Shown piece after piece: positions 15,243-23,256 of a stretch of 25,114 nt of DNA (the first letter of the stretch is position 1; every line of letters starts with the position of its first letter). This stretch comes from Actinomycetes bacterium (GTDB lineage: Bacteria > Actinomycetota > Acidimicrobiia > Acidimicrobiales > Palsa-688): contig JAKBBS010000031.1 in NCBI GenBank assembly GCA_021808425.1, positions 1 to 25,114 on the forward strand, in the 5' to 3' direction. Made by a program: the position numbers and the translations under genes. Below the pieces are notes generated by a model, which saw only the letters and a program-made list of their open reading frames with translations, had not been told where the DNA came from and made no database searches.

Positions 15243-16708
15243 CTCGCCGGCAGGGACGGCCGACCTCGACAAGCAAGTTCGGAGTTGGGGCACGGGAGAG
15301 CCATGATGCCAGGGCCTTTTACGCGCGCTTCACGCCTAAGGCGATATCACCTGAGGAGGAGCTCTCTGAGCTGTTCGAGCTTCCTGAGCCACTACTGTGC
15401 GGTGATTCCCGCAAGATGGGCGAGCTGCCGGATGACTCCGTAGCCTTGGTCGTCACCTCACCTCCATATTTCGCCGGCAAGGAGTACGAGGAGGCGCTGG
15501 GCGAAGGGGTCATTCCGGCTTCCTACGCCGAGTACCTGCAGCTGCTGGCCGACGTGTTCGCAGAATGCCAGCGGGTGCTCGAGCCCGGCGGTCGGATTGC
15601 GGTCAACGTCGCCAACCTCGGGCGCAAGCCGTACCGATCTCTCTCGGCGGACGTGATCAGGATCTTGGACGACGATCTCGGGCTGCTGCTGCGGGGCGAG
15701 ATCGTATGGAAGAAGGCCGATGGAGCTGCGGGGTCATGTGCCTGGGGGTCGTACCGATCGCCCACTAACCCGGTACTCAGGGATATCTCGGAGCGGGTCA
15801 TCGTGGCGTCTAAAGGACGCTTCGACCGGGCTGTCGATGTGGAAGAACGACGGGTGCAAGGCCGCCCGTACAGGGCGTCGATCTCGACCGACGAATTCCT
15901 CGACGCTACCCTCGACGTATGGGAGATCCGGCCCGAGTCCGCCCGACGGGTCCGCCACCCGGCGCCATTCCCTGTGGAGCTGCCACAGCGACTGATCGAG
16001 TTGTACACCTTCGGTGATGACTTGGTCCTCGACCCTTTTCTCGGCTCTGGGAGCACCGCGGTCGCGGCGGTGCGGACTGGAAGGCGCTATGTCGGTTACG
16101 ACACCGACCCGACCTATATTGAAATCGCTAAGGATAGGGTGGCGGAGGAGCGGAGTGCTCGGTCGAAGCGGGCCGCAGAGCGCTCGCGGAGCCCGATAAT
16201 CCTTCCCGAGACTTCTGGAACGGACCGATTCCAGTCTCGATCGATGGAGGAGGGCAAAGCGGCGCAGGCCCTCGCTGTTGATATCTTGACCGCCTCCGGG
16301 TTCACCATTGTCGAGCGTGATCACCGTATCCCGGGTGTCGGAATCCTGGTCAACATCGTGGCTGAGGACGCTGACAAGGAGCGCTGGTACTTCGACGTCA
16401 CGGGTGCGTTTACCTCGACCCGAGGAGGCCTGCTTCGGACTGACATTCTGTGGAAGTGCCTGGGACGAGCGAGTGTGCTGCGGACCTGCGGGATCAAGCC
16501 AGTGGTGTTGTTGTCCTCCCACCTACCGCCGCGACGCAGCACCGGAGACCAGGCTCTCCGCAAGGTTGGCCCTGCCGGAGTGCACGACATCATGGGCATG
16601 CTTATCGATGCCGATCGGGCTCGCCTCGCCGAGTACGCCGCAGGTGGCCGCCGCGCCCGGCCGCTGCCAGGGTTCTGGGCTGATTCGGACCTCGGGCCCC
16701 GTAGCTGA
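15239..16708 (+). CDS. Beta-class DNA methyltransferase fused to a C-terminal PD-(D/E)XK-like domain
   Basis: 489 residues from GTG 15239. The methyltransferase half has catalytic motif IV TSPPY at residues 73-77, then 'ECQRVLEPGGRIAVNVANLG' and later SAM motif I 'LDPFLGSGSTAVAAVRTGRR' (about 264-283). This order (IV before I) is that of beta-class N4-cytosine/N6-adenine methylases. From ~336 a second domain follows: 'AAQALAVDILTASGFTIVER', 'GVGILVNIVAEDADKERWYF', 'DVTGAFTSTRGGLLRTDILW' and 'KPVVLLSSHLP'. Its helix-strand-strand layout recalls PD-(D/E)XK nucleases such as Mrr, but the expected Asp is Asn372 and the E-x-K is D-V-T, so activity is doubtful. A typical beta-class methylase is ~300 residues, so the extra domain is notable. 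Confidence 0.85.
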   Translation: MTRRQGRPTSTSKFGVGARESHDARAFYARFTPKAISPEEELSELFELPEPLLCGDSRKMGELPDDSVALVVTSPPYFAGKEYEEALGEGVIPASYAEYLQLLADVFAECQRVLEPGGRIAVNVANLGRKPYRSLSADVIRILDDDLGLLLRGEIVWKKADGAAGSCAWGSYRSPTNPVLRDISERVIVASKGRFDRAVDVEERRVQGRPYRASISTDEFLDATLDVWEIRPESARRVRHPAPFPVELPQRLIELYTFGDDLVLDPFLGSGSTAVAAVRTGRRYVGYDTDPTYIEIAKDRVAEERSARSKRAAERSRSPIILPETSGTDRFQSRSMEEGKAAQALAVDILTASGFTIVERDHRIPGVGILVNIVAEDADKERWYFDVTGAFTSTRGGLLRTDILWKCLGRASVLRTCGIKPVVLLSSHLPPRRSTGDQALRKVGPAGVHDIMGMLIDADRARLAEYAAGGRRARPLPGFWADSDLGPRS

Positions 16709-16861
16709 GGAGTGCGATCGTGTCGCCGGCATACGTCGTGTCGCATCGCCCGACCATGGTGGGTTACAGCCGTTGATCGGACGTCTAGCGTCCTGATCCC
16801 GAGCTGGCGACAGGCGTTGGCCAGAGCTTCCAACTGGGCGGGCGGAACGCCTCCGAAGTCG

Positions 16862-17449
16862 TCAGCTAGTTGCTGCAGCTGGCTGACGACCATGGCGCAC
16901 AGGTTCGATGTCCAGGTCTGCGTAGGTGAGCATCGGCACGTATGGCACACCGACGCTTGCGAAAAAGGTCGAAGCGTCATCGCCTCGGTCAACCAAAGTG
17001 GTGGCAAAAACGACCGTTCCGCCCTCTTGACACACTCGCTCATAAGCTGCCTGGATCGACCCACCAGTCGTCACGACATCGTCGACCAACATCACCCGGG
17101 TGCCGCTCGAGATTCGACCGCCCTCTACCCAAAGGTTCGTTCCTCGACCCTTAGGTTCCTTACGAATCAGGAACCACTGGCAGCGAGCGGTTTGGGACAC
17201 GGCGAATGTGAACGGCACTGCACCGAGGACCAAGCCTCCTACTGCGTCGAACTCGACACCCGCCTCGGACGCAGCTGCAAACATGGCTTCACCGACGAGG
17301 TCAAAGTTGTCAGGGTCAGCGACCGCCAACTTTCCATCGATGAAATCACGACTCCACTCGCCCGATGCCAGTTGGATCGGCTCTGAGAGATGCCGAAGGA
17401 CGTCGGGCTGCTTAACTAGCTGGTAAAGGCGTGACTTGAACTGCTTCAT
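16862..17449 (-). CDS. Orotate-phosphoribosyltransferase-like protein (type I PRTase)
   Basis: 195 residues from ATG 17449. The PRPP-binding motif 'VMLVDDVVTTGGS' is at 119-131, and the catalytic-loop-type segment 'IRKEPKGRGT' at 95-104. The N-terminal 'LASGEWSRDFIDGKLAVADP' matches the OMP-synthase S-G-x-x-S-x-x-x-I-D-x-K pattern. OPRTs join orotate and PRPP to give OMP in pyrimidine synthesis. Here the gene is not beside other pyr genes but faces the methyltransferase tail to tail, so it may be a paralogue with another base substrate, or a salvage enzyme. The end of the gene overlaps a protein-like frame starting at ATG 16893 that I could not confirm as a gene. Confidence 0.85.
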   Translation of the reverse strand: MKQFKSRLYQLVKQPDVLRHLSEPIQLASGEWSRDFIDGKLAVADPDNFDLVGEAMFAAASEAGVEFDAVGGLVLGAVPFTFAVSQTARCQWFLIRKEPKGRGTNLWVEGGRISSGTRVMLVDDVVTTGGSIQAAYERVCQEGGTVVFATTLVDRGDDASTFFASVGVPYVPMLTYADLDIEPVRHGRQPAAATS

Positions 17450-17958
17450 GTGGAAATCTGACCCTCCCGGTGGTCACCGCTAAGCTTGGCGGTTTTTGGC
17501 TCCGTAGTCCAATCGCCTCATTCGATCTGAGCCTCTCTCGGTCGCTCCGCGCCGAATTCCGCGCGACTAGAACGACACCAAGGCAGTTCGAGCACACTTA
17601 GCAGGGACGATTTTGACGTCGAGACCCATGAAGTCCGGCCGAAAACCGCTCGACCTGATTCCCCGGCACCGTCGCCGTCAGCGACCGGCCTCGGCATCAG
17701 CACGGGTGATGGACCCCTGGGCTGGTCGATCAGATCCGACGCTGAGGACGCTGTAGGCCGTGGCGGAGGCCCTCGGTCTTGACTCGCTCGAAGGACTGTT
17801 AGCCACGATGGCCTCTGGCGGGCCGGTCTCGGCGAATGAGAATCGGCGACTGATCCACGGCGATGGCCCTGATGGGTTGGACGGGAACTAGCGGCTAGCG
17901 GTTCGGTACCAGTTGCCGACATGATTGTGGCAGCTTGGGAAGGACAAAGGAGACTGGG
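17450..17958. other. 509-bp stretch with no supported gene
   Basis: Contains the presumed promoter of the leftward PRTase gene and that of the rightward hydrolase. The only feature of note besides the hairpin at 17476-17497 is a 43-codon + strand frame from GTG 17760 to TAG 17889-17891 (start 'VAEALGLDSLEGLLATMASG'), which looks protein-like but matches nothing I recognise and has no clear ribosome site. The other long frames here are arginine/proline-rich and unconvincing. Confidence 0.3.
17476..17497 (+). terminator. Short hairpin followed by five T (terminator-like)
   Basis: ACCGC (17476-17480) pairs with GCGGT (17489-17493) around TAAGCTTG, and the T run 17493-17497 follows. The shape fits a weak intrinsic terminator reading rightward. 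No intact + strand gene ends just before it, so it may be a relic or act in the PRTase leader on the other strand. Confidence 0.3.
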
Positions 17959-18699
17959 ATGAGTCAGGAGCAGGTTTCGATCCGCACGCGCGACGGGGAG
18001 TGCCCGACGTATGTGTTTACGTCCTCTGGGGGCGGCCAACACCCGGCTGTGATCTTCTATATGGATGGCCTGGGGATCCGGCCGACGATCTTCGAAATGA
18101 GCCAGCGCCTGGCCGACTGCGGATATGTGGTATTGGTTCCCGACCTGTTCTACCGGGCCGGGAGTTACGAGCCGTTGGACCCGAAAGTGGTATTCGCCTC
18201 AGGGGACGTGAGGAGCGCGCTCGCTCATCTGTTGTCCTCGACCGACAATCGTCGGGCAGCAGAGGACACCGGCTTCCTCCTCGACTACCTTGACACTCGC
18301 GACGACGTCGCTGGGACCAAGGTCGGAACGACCGGCTACTGCATGGGCGGGGCGATGTCGCTCACCGCGGCGGGTACTTACCCTGACCGTGTTGCTGCTG
18401 CCGCCAGCTTCCACGGCGGCAACCTGGCTACCGACTCAGAGCTCAGCCCGCACCTTCTCGCTCCCCGCATAGCAGCCCGGGTCTACGTGGCGGGCGCTGA
18501 TAACGACAGCTCCTATCCCCTCGACATGGCGAACAGGCTAGAGCAGGCGCTCGCTGACGCCGAGGTCGACCACCGCTGCGAAATATACGACGGCGCGCTG
18601 CATGGGTGGACGATGGCCGATTTCCCGGTCTACAACCAGGCGGCAGCTGAGCGTCACTGGGACGAGTTAGCCGGACTCTTCGCAAATACCCTCAGTTAG
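17959..18699 (+). CDS. Dienelactone hydrolase family protein
   Basis: 246 residues from ATG 17959, chosen because AAGGAGA (17948-17953) precedes it; the frame is open slightly further up to TTG 17935. The alpha/beta hydrolase triad of the DLH family is visible: Cys128 in 'TTGYCMGGAMSL', Asp181 in 'VAGADNDSSY' and His215 in 'DGALHGWTMAD'. The N-terminal 'VIFYMDGLGIRPTIFEMSQR' is also typical of the group. These cytoplasmic enzymes hydrolyse dienelactone in chlorocatechol degradation or, more often, other small lactones and esters; the substrate here is unknown. No aromatic-degradation genes are adjacent. Confidence 0.9.
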   Translation: MSQEQVSIRTRDGECPTYVFTSSGGGQHPAVIFYMDGLGIRPTIFEMSQRLADCGYVVLVPDLFYRAGSYEPLDPKVVFASGDVRSALAHLLSSTDNRRAAEDTGFLLDYLDTRDDVAGTKVGTTGYCMGGAMSLTAAGTYPDRVAAAASFHGGNLATDSELSPHLLAPRIAARVYVAGADNDSSYPLDMANRLEQALADAEVDHRCEIYDGALHGWTMADFPVYNQAAAERHWDELAGLFANTLS

Positions 18700-18828
18700 C
18701 AGAGTCGTCAGGCGACAACCCGGCGACGCCGGCCGACTGGTTGAAGCGCGCTGATATCGCCAGGTGGCTTCCGGGGCACCGGTACCGGGGGCGTTGGCAC
18801 CCTCCGAATCGGCCTTCTCGCTTACAGT

Positions 18829-18864
18829 TCAGCGCATCAGTTCGTCTCAGCGCATCAGTTCGTC
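18829..18864. repeat. Perfect 18-bp tandem duplication spanning a stop codon
   Basis: TCAGCGCATCAGTTCGTC occurs at 18829-18846 and again at 18847-18864 without a gap. On the - strand each unit reads GAC GAA CTG ATG CGC TGA, that is DELMR-stop. The right unit is the real end of the phosphotransferase gene and the left unit is a duplicate just past the stop, so the gene has two successive in-frame copies of its C-terminal tail and stop. Confidence 0.95.
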
Positions 18865-19953
18865 GCAGTGGTGGTCGAGTGCGGCGGTGAAGTAGCGCTC
18901 GGCCATGCAGTTGACCAGCGCCTTGCTGCGGGCGCTCGTAGTGTCGAGTGTCGCCGCTGCCACAATGGTGACGGCGAGTCCTCCCAGCCCGTGGGCGTAG
19001 CAATAGTCGTCCCAAACCTGTTCGATGGTGTACTCGACGCCGTGTGATGTCAACCGCTGGTGGTAGTCGGCGATGAGGTCTCGTTCGCACGTCCTACGGT
19101 CGGCGACGGTGAGCGAGGCTCCGAGCAGGTAGGACACGTCGTAGGCGGCAGGTCCCCGGCCGATCCCCTGCCAGTCGATAACCACAACCTCGTCAGCCGC
19201 AGCGTTGCCGACTAGCAGGTTGTCCGAGCGGTAGTCCTGGTGGGCGAGGGTCCACGGCCTCGACGAGAAGCTCTTCTGCAACTTCAGGTAGCTGTGGCTG
19301 AAAAGTTCCCCGAGTTCCAGTCCGCCCGGCGGCAGCGCCTCCGCTATCACCGCCGACGCGACAGGCCACAGCTGCGGTAGGAGCTGGTCCACATAAGAGA
19401 CGCGGTCTCCGCTCATGGTCGGGATCCACTCCAGCTCGGGCACCCGGACCCGGTCCCACCAGGCGGAATGGATGTCGGCGAGGATGCGCAGCGCCGCCGC
19501 CGCCTGTTCGGTCGTCATTCCCGTCAGTTGATCGACGAGATTCAAATGCCCGAGGTCCTCCATGACAATGACGAAGTCCGCTGTGCCCGGCTCGATAGCC
19601 GCAAAGTGGAGCGCCGGGAGACCGGTCGGCGTGGAAGGCCCCAGCTCGTTGTAGAACCTGACCTCGGCCTCGTACATGCCGAGGGCGATCCCCTGCGCCC
19701 GGGAGCCGTCGTGGCGCGACGGGAGCTTCACCACCACACTCGCCGGCGCCACACCCGTGTCGCTGCCAGAGACGGGGACTAGGCCCACCCTGTAAATCTC
19801 CCCCATCAAGCCTTCCTCCCCGATCCGACTGATATCGATGTCACCCAGGTGCGAGCCGGCGGGAATCACCCCAGCGCTGCCTAACACGACCTCCAACCAC
19901 TCGGTGGTGACGTCGTCGATGGTGGCCGGGATGGCGTGCCGGTGGGTTGTCAT
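18847..19953 (-). CDS. Aminoglycoside-phosphotransferase/ecdysteroid-kinase-like protein
   Basis: 368 residues from ATG 19953, with a GAGGAG-type ribosome site ahead; the frame is open further upstream but without family character. Kinase-fold landmarks: Lys76 in 'ASVVVKLPS', the hinge 'FVIVMEDLGHLNLVDQL', the catalytic loop 'LAHQDYRSDNLL' (H238-x-D240...N245), and the metal-binding 'VVIDWQGIGRGPAAYDVSYL' (Asp260). This pattern belongs to the APH/EcKinase/choline-kinase superfamily that phosphorylates small molecules. The size and the 'AYDVSYLL' block favour the DUF1679/EcKinase-like subgroup common in actinobacteria, rather than true antibiotic-resistance enzymes. Substrate unknown. It is convergent with the hydrolase gene. 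Confidence 0.85.
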   Translation of the reverse strand: MTTHRHAIPATIDDVTTEWLEVVLGSAGVIPAGSHLGDIDISRIGEEGLMGEIYRVGLVPVSGSDTGVAPASVVVKLPSRHDGSRAQGIALGMYEAEVRFYNELGPSTPTGLPALHFAAIEPGTADFVIVMEDLGHLNLVDQLTGMTTEQAAAALRILADIHSAWWDRVRVPELEWIPTMSGDRVSYVDQLLPQLWPVASAVIAEALPPGGLELGELFSHSYLKLQKSFSSRPWTLAHQDYRSDNLLVGNAAADEVVVIDWQGIGRGPAAYDVSYLLGASLTVADRRTCERDLIADYHQRLTSHGVEYTIEQVWDDYCYAHGLGGLAVTIVAAATLDTTSARSKALVNCMAERYFTAALDHHCDELMR

Positions 19954-20169
19954 CCTGTCTCCTCTGCTTCTGGTCAGTTCGCTATGTTCAGTTCGTGACT
20001 TCCTTGCCGAGACGACAGTCTTCGGCGCCTCGAGATCGATGACGCCCAAGCTTAGGGTCTGGCCGCAACGGCTGACATGTCTGCCCACCCCTTTTCCGGC
20101 GACCTCTTGGAGACGACCGTGACCACGATCCTTAGGACAGTGGTCACTCACTTACTTGTCAGGTAACAT

Positions 20170-20895
20170 TTACCGTCCGTGCTCCGACAGAAAGCCGCGA
20201 ATCACCTCGTCGGCTGCGGCGACCTCGTCAGGGTTCTTCCACTGCTCAACGAGGGTGGCGCCAGGTACAAGCTCAGCCATGCGCCGCGACACCGTACGCG
20301 GGTGGTACTCGTCGTCACCCTGCAACACCAGCAGTGGCCGGTCGAATCCGGAGAGCGCCTCGTCGTCGACGCTCCAGACCAGTCGATCGGCGCCGAACAG
20401 CGATTGGCGCAGTGAGGTCCAGTCGGCCGGGCTGGCCTCGGGATGTTCACTTTCGGCACCGGCGCGCCAGTCGTCGAAAAGCCGAAGGAAGACGTCCCTG
20501 TTGCCGTCCAATCCGACCGGTTGCATCGCAACCGCAGCATTCACCCGGCTGGGTGCGTCCGCGACAAGGCGGGCGATGAAAGCACCGCCGATGCACATCC
20601 CCACGACAGAGAAAGTTTCGATTCCGAGGTGATCCATTACAGCGAGCTGGTCGTTCGCGTAGCTTCCCCAGCCGTCGTCGGCTTTAACCGGCGCCCAGGA
20701 AGTGCCCGTGTTTCGCTGATCCATGACCACGATCCGATATTGGCCTGCAAGGCGCTCGACAGGGTTCCACGGTGAACGGCTCCAAACTTCTGCCCGGGAT
20801 GCCGATAGGCCACCCGGGGCAAGGCACAGCACCGCCGGGCCGCTGCCTGCGTCGTCATAGAGGATCCGAGCGTCGCCTACCACCAGCGTCTTCAT
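20170..20895 (-). CDS. Alpha/beta hydrolase with Cys in the nucleophile elbow
   Basis: 241 residues from ATG 20895; the frame is open upstream for another ~100 codons, but the family N-terminus 'ILYDDAGSGPAVLCLAPGG' begins right after this Met. The fold is clear: oxyanion region 'LAPGGLSAS', 'VVMDQRNTGTSWAP', nucleophile elbow 'VVGMCIGGAFIARL' with Cys101 where Ser is usual, and 'LLVLQGDDEYHPRT' with Asp194 and His198. A G-M-C-I-G-G elbow recurs in a subgroup of uncharacterised hydrolases, so the Cys is probably natural. The substrate is unknown. It is divergent from the Ser/Thr kinase, with about 100 bases between starts. Confidence 0.85.
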   Translation of the reverse strand: MKTLVVGDARILYDDAGSGPAVLCLAPGGLSASRAEVWSRSPWNPVERLAGQYRIVVMDQRNTGTSWAPVKADDGWGSYANDQLAVMDHLGIETFSVVGMCIGGAFIARLVADAPSRVNAAVAMQPVGLDGNRDVFLRLFDDWRAGAESEHPEASPADWTSLRQSLFGADRLVWSVDDEALSGFDRPLLVLQGDDEYHPRTVSRRMAELVPGATLVEQWKNPDEVAAADEVIRGFLSEHGR

Positions 20896-20997
20896 TAGAC
20901 CAATGATATAGGGGCAGAGAGCCATCCGAGGAGGGTCAGCGCGCCGATGAACGCAGAGTCCTGCCGCTTTGTGTCGTGGCGTTGTTACCTTGGAATC

Positions 20998-22185
20998 ATG
21001 TCGGCACCCGACCGCCTCGGCGGTCGCTACGAGTTGCGAGACGTTCTGGGTAAAGGCGGTATGGGCGAAGTCCGCGATGGCTGGGATACCCGTCTCGGCC
21101 GGCCGGTAGCTGTCAAGCTGCTTCGCCCTGAGTTGGCAGACAACAAAGACATACGACGGCGTTTCGAGGCCGAGGCTTCTCTCGCAGCGACACTCAACCA
21201 TCCCCGCGTGGTATCAATCTACGACTGCGGCGAAGACCAGGACGTGCCGTACATCGTGATGGAACGCCTTTCAGGGCGGACACTCAGAGATGAAATTGCG
21301 GCCGGCTGCCTGCCTGAAGGCCGCGTTCGAAAGATCCTCCTCGGCGTAGTCGAGGCGCTCCAAGCCGCCCATGAGGCAGGGATCCTGCACCGCGATATCA
21401 AACCGGGAAACATCCTTTTCGCCGATCGGGACAGCGTCAAGGTGACCGACTTCGGGATCGCCAAGACAACTGACACCGATCAGACGTTGACCGGTCACGT
21501 GTTGGGGACGGCAGCGTACCTGAGCCCGCAACGGTTGTCTGGTCAACCTGCCTCAGTTGCCGATGATCTGTACGCACTCGGCATCGTCGGCTACGAATGC
21601 CTTGCCGGGCTCAAGCCTTTCGCCGATAAGAACCCGATCGGGTTGGTCAGGGCAGTCGCTGACGGGCATGCGGTTCCGCTTGCTTCAGCGTGTCCGGGTG
21701 TCGACCCGGCCCTTGTCGCTGTGATCGAGGCGGCCATGGCCCGGGAACCTGAGCGGCGCTTCTCCACCGCGCGGGCCATGTTCGATGCGCTTCAGACCCG
21801 CTGGGTTGCGCCCGTCGTTGCCCCCCCGAGTTGTCCCGCACCTGCGTCCACTGTCCCCATCCCGGTTACAGACTATGAGCAGCCGACCTCGGTTACGCAG
21901 GTGCTCGAATCTCAAATGCCGCTCTTTGTGCCAGGGCGAGCCGATTTCATCGGACGTTTCAAGTCCAGCGTGGCGGATCACACTCGCTTCGCTGCGTTAG
22001 CCGGTCTGATCGCTGCGCTTGTCATCGCGGTGGTAGTGGCCTCTGTCTCGTTCGGTGGCCACGCCAGCGTACCGTCGCCGACGACTTCGACCCCAGCGTC
22101 GGTCGCTGCGAAGACGACTCCGGGCTCGATCCAACCAACGCTTTCGCAAGCTCTGAACAACCTTTCCAAAGCTGTCCAGCCGTGA
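20998..22185 (+). CDS. Membrane-anchored Ser/Thr protein kinase (PknB-like)
   Basis: 395 residues from ATG 20998 ('MSAPDRLGGRYELRDVLGKG'); an in-frame ATG at 20947 gives a longer but unlikely N-terminus. Hanks-type motifs: glycine loop 'LGKGGMGEV' (18-26), Lys40 in 'PVAVKLLRPE', catalytic loop 'HRDIKPGN' (131-138), DFG at 151-153, and activation-segment 'GTAAYLSPQRLSG'. A cytoplasmic Pro-rich linker leads to one membrane span at about 331-352 ('FAALAGLIAALVIAVVVASV'). The outside part is only ~43 residues, Ser/Thr/Pro-rich, with no PASTA repeats. The stop overlaps the start of a lipoprotein gene, so the two are probably made together and may act together at the cell surface. Confidence 0.93.
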   Translation: MSAPDRLGGRYELRDVLGKGGMGEVRDGWDTRLGRPVAVKLLRPELADNKDIRRRFEAEASLAATLNHPRVVSIYDCGEDQDVPYIVMERLSGRTLRDEIAAGCLPEGRVRKILLGVVEALQAAHEAGILHRDIKPGNILFADRDSVKVTDFGIAKTTDTDQTLTGHVLGTAAYLSPQRLSGQPASVADDLYALGIVGYECLAGLKPFADKNPIGLVRAVADGHAVPLASACPGVDPALVAVIEAAMAREPERRFSTARAMFDALQTRWVAPVVAPPSCPAPASTVPIPVTDYEQPTSVTQVLESQMPLFVPGRADFIGRFKSSVADHTRFAALAGLIAALVIAVVVASVSFGGHASVPSPTTSTPASVAAKTTPGSIQPTLSQALNNLSKAVQP

Positions 22186-22610
22186 AGAAGCTGCGCCTGA
22201 TTGCTGTTGCCTGCGCCATGGCTCTTGTCCTTGCGAGCTGCGGTACGTCCGAAGCGAACGCCAACTCCGCACTAGGCGTCTTGCAGAGCGATGTAGCCTC
22301 GGTGCGTGCCGCGGCGGATGCACACAACAATGCGGGCGCCCAAGCCGCCGTCGAGAAGCTGGTCGCTGACGTCAGACGGCTTCAGGCGGCTGGACAGCTG
22401 ACATCCTCACGAGCCAACACGATTTTGAATGCGATCATTCAAGTGGATGCGGCGCTTCGGAGCATTCCCGGTTCGCCTACGACTGCCCCGACCACGACAA
22501 GTACGGCAGCGACCACCACCACGACCCCCACGACAAGTGTTCCGGTCCCCTCGTATCGCTCGCCGGGCAACGCAAGTGACAAGGGCGGCGGCGGCAAGAA
22601 GGACCACTAG
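22182..22610 (+). CDS. Secreted lipoprotein coupled to the kinase gene
   Basis: 142 residues from GTG 22182 (GTGA overlap with the kinase stop). The N-terminus 'MKKLRLIAVACAMALVLASC' is a signal peptide with a lipobox (LASC, lipidated Cys20). The mature part has a predicted helical region ('ALGVLQSDVASVRAAADAHN', 'QAAVEKLVADVRRLQAAGQL', 'SSRANTILNAIIQVDAALRS') and then a Thr/Pro-rich tail ending in a Lys/Gly-rich 'KGGGGKKDH'. The helices have heptad-like spacing and could form a hairpin. The function is unknown; the coupling suggests it is a sensor or partner for the kinase. Confidence 0.8.
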   Translation: MKKLRLIAVACAMALVLASCGTSEANANSALGVLQSDVASVRAAADAHNNAGAQAAVEKLVADVRRLQAAGQLTSSRANTILNAIIQVDAALRSIPGSPTTAPTTTSTAATTTTTPTTSVPVPSYRSPGNASDKGGGGKKDH

Positions 22611-22671
22611 TCGAGTCTCCTGTCTGAATACGTGGTGGTAGGTGTAAGGGACGAGTGGGAGCTACACCGTT

Positions 22672-22900
22672 GTGGTGGGAGACAAGAGTTGCCTCGTGGT
22701 ACCCGCTGCGGTACGAGAGAGGGCCGGTCTGCTCGAAGGCACTCCAATGGTTTTGCTTGAGACGCCAACCGGAATAGTGCTGATGACTCGGGGCCAGCTG
22801 CGGCAAAGGGTGAAGGACGAACTTTCCGGCCTCGATCTCATGGGCGACTTGCTCGCCAAACGGCGCGCTTCAGCCGCCGAGGAGGACTCCGGCCGGTTGA
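22672..22900 (+). pseudogene. VapB-type antitoxin (AbrB fold), start and stop disturbed
   Basis: Reading from GTG 22672: 'VVGDKSCLVVPAAVRERAGL', then 'LEGTPMVLLETPTGIVLMTR' and the helical tail 'DELSGLDLMGDLLAKRRASA'. This is the AbrB/MazE-like VapB pattern. In-frame sequence further upstream (to 22648, 'SGSYTVV') also looks family-like but has no start codon, so the true N-terminus may be lost. The usual TGA that would end the gene (22898-22900, overlapping the toxin's TTG) is in another frame, so the antitoxin frame runs straight into the toxin. A one-base indel near the 3' end of vapB would explain it. Confidence 0.6.
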
Positions 22901-23174
22901 GCGTTCTCGATGCCTCGGTCCTCCTTTCCTTCGCACAGGGGAAGATCGTGCCGAGCAAGCTGAATCCCTGCTCGACAGCGGGGCCACCTGCGGAGCGGCC
23001 ACCTGGTCTGAAGTCGCGCAGAAAGTCAGGATAGCCGGACGTGATTGGGAACTCGTGCGTGCGCTCTTGCTCAGCTATCAGCTCACGGTGGAGGCAGTCA
23101 CCGAGGACGACGCCGAGGCGCTGTCATTTCGGGCTGAATGTAACGGTGCCAGATCGGCTTTGGGAGGGCTATGA
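22897..23174 (+). pseudogene. VapC-type PIN-domain toxin, frameshifted and C-terminally short
   Basis: The PIN start 'SVLDASVLLSFAQG' (first acidic residue Asp in VLDAS) is followed by a frame change. The continuation is 'DRAEQAESLLDSGATCGAAT', 'WSEVAQKVRIAGRDWELVRA' and 'LLLSYQLTVEAVTEDDAEAL', ending at TGA 23172-23174. One more G in the run at 22938-22941 would join them as 'FAQGEDRAEQ'. PIN toxins are RNases needing three or four acidic residues; the C-terminal third, where 'L-x-x-x-D-R-x-C-L-A' would stand, is missing, giving ~93 residues instead of ~125. The toxin is probably inactive unless the lesion is an assembly error. Confidence 0.6.
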
Positions 23175-23256
23175 CCTCGACTTTGTGTAGTGGCGGGTGG
23201 GATCGGGGTAATAACCAGGGAACGTTGTTTACGCCGCGCTCAGGAAGGAGTCCGTG

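Noticed and set aside
16321..16893. - strand frame from ATG 16893 ('MVVSQLQQLADDFGGVPPAQ') overlapping the PRTase end
   Set aside because: The first ~45 residues look protein-like, but the frame then runs antisense through ~390 bases of the methyltransferase gene. At best it is a short relic; not supported as a gene.
17518..18042. 174-codon - strand frame upstream of the hydrolase
   Set aside because: Arg/Pro/Ser-rich with no domain and overlapping the hydrolase start; typical chance frame in high-GC DNA.
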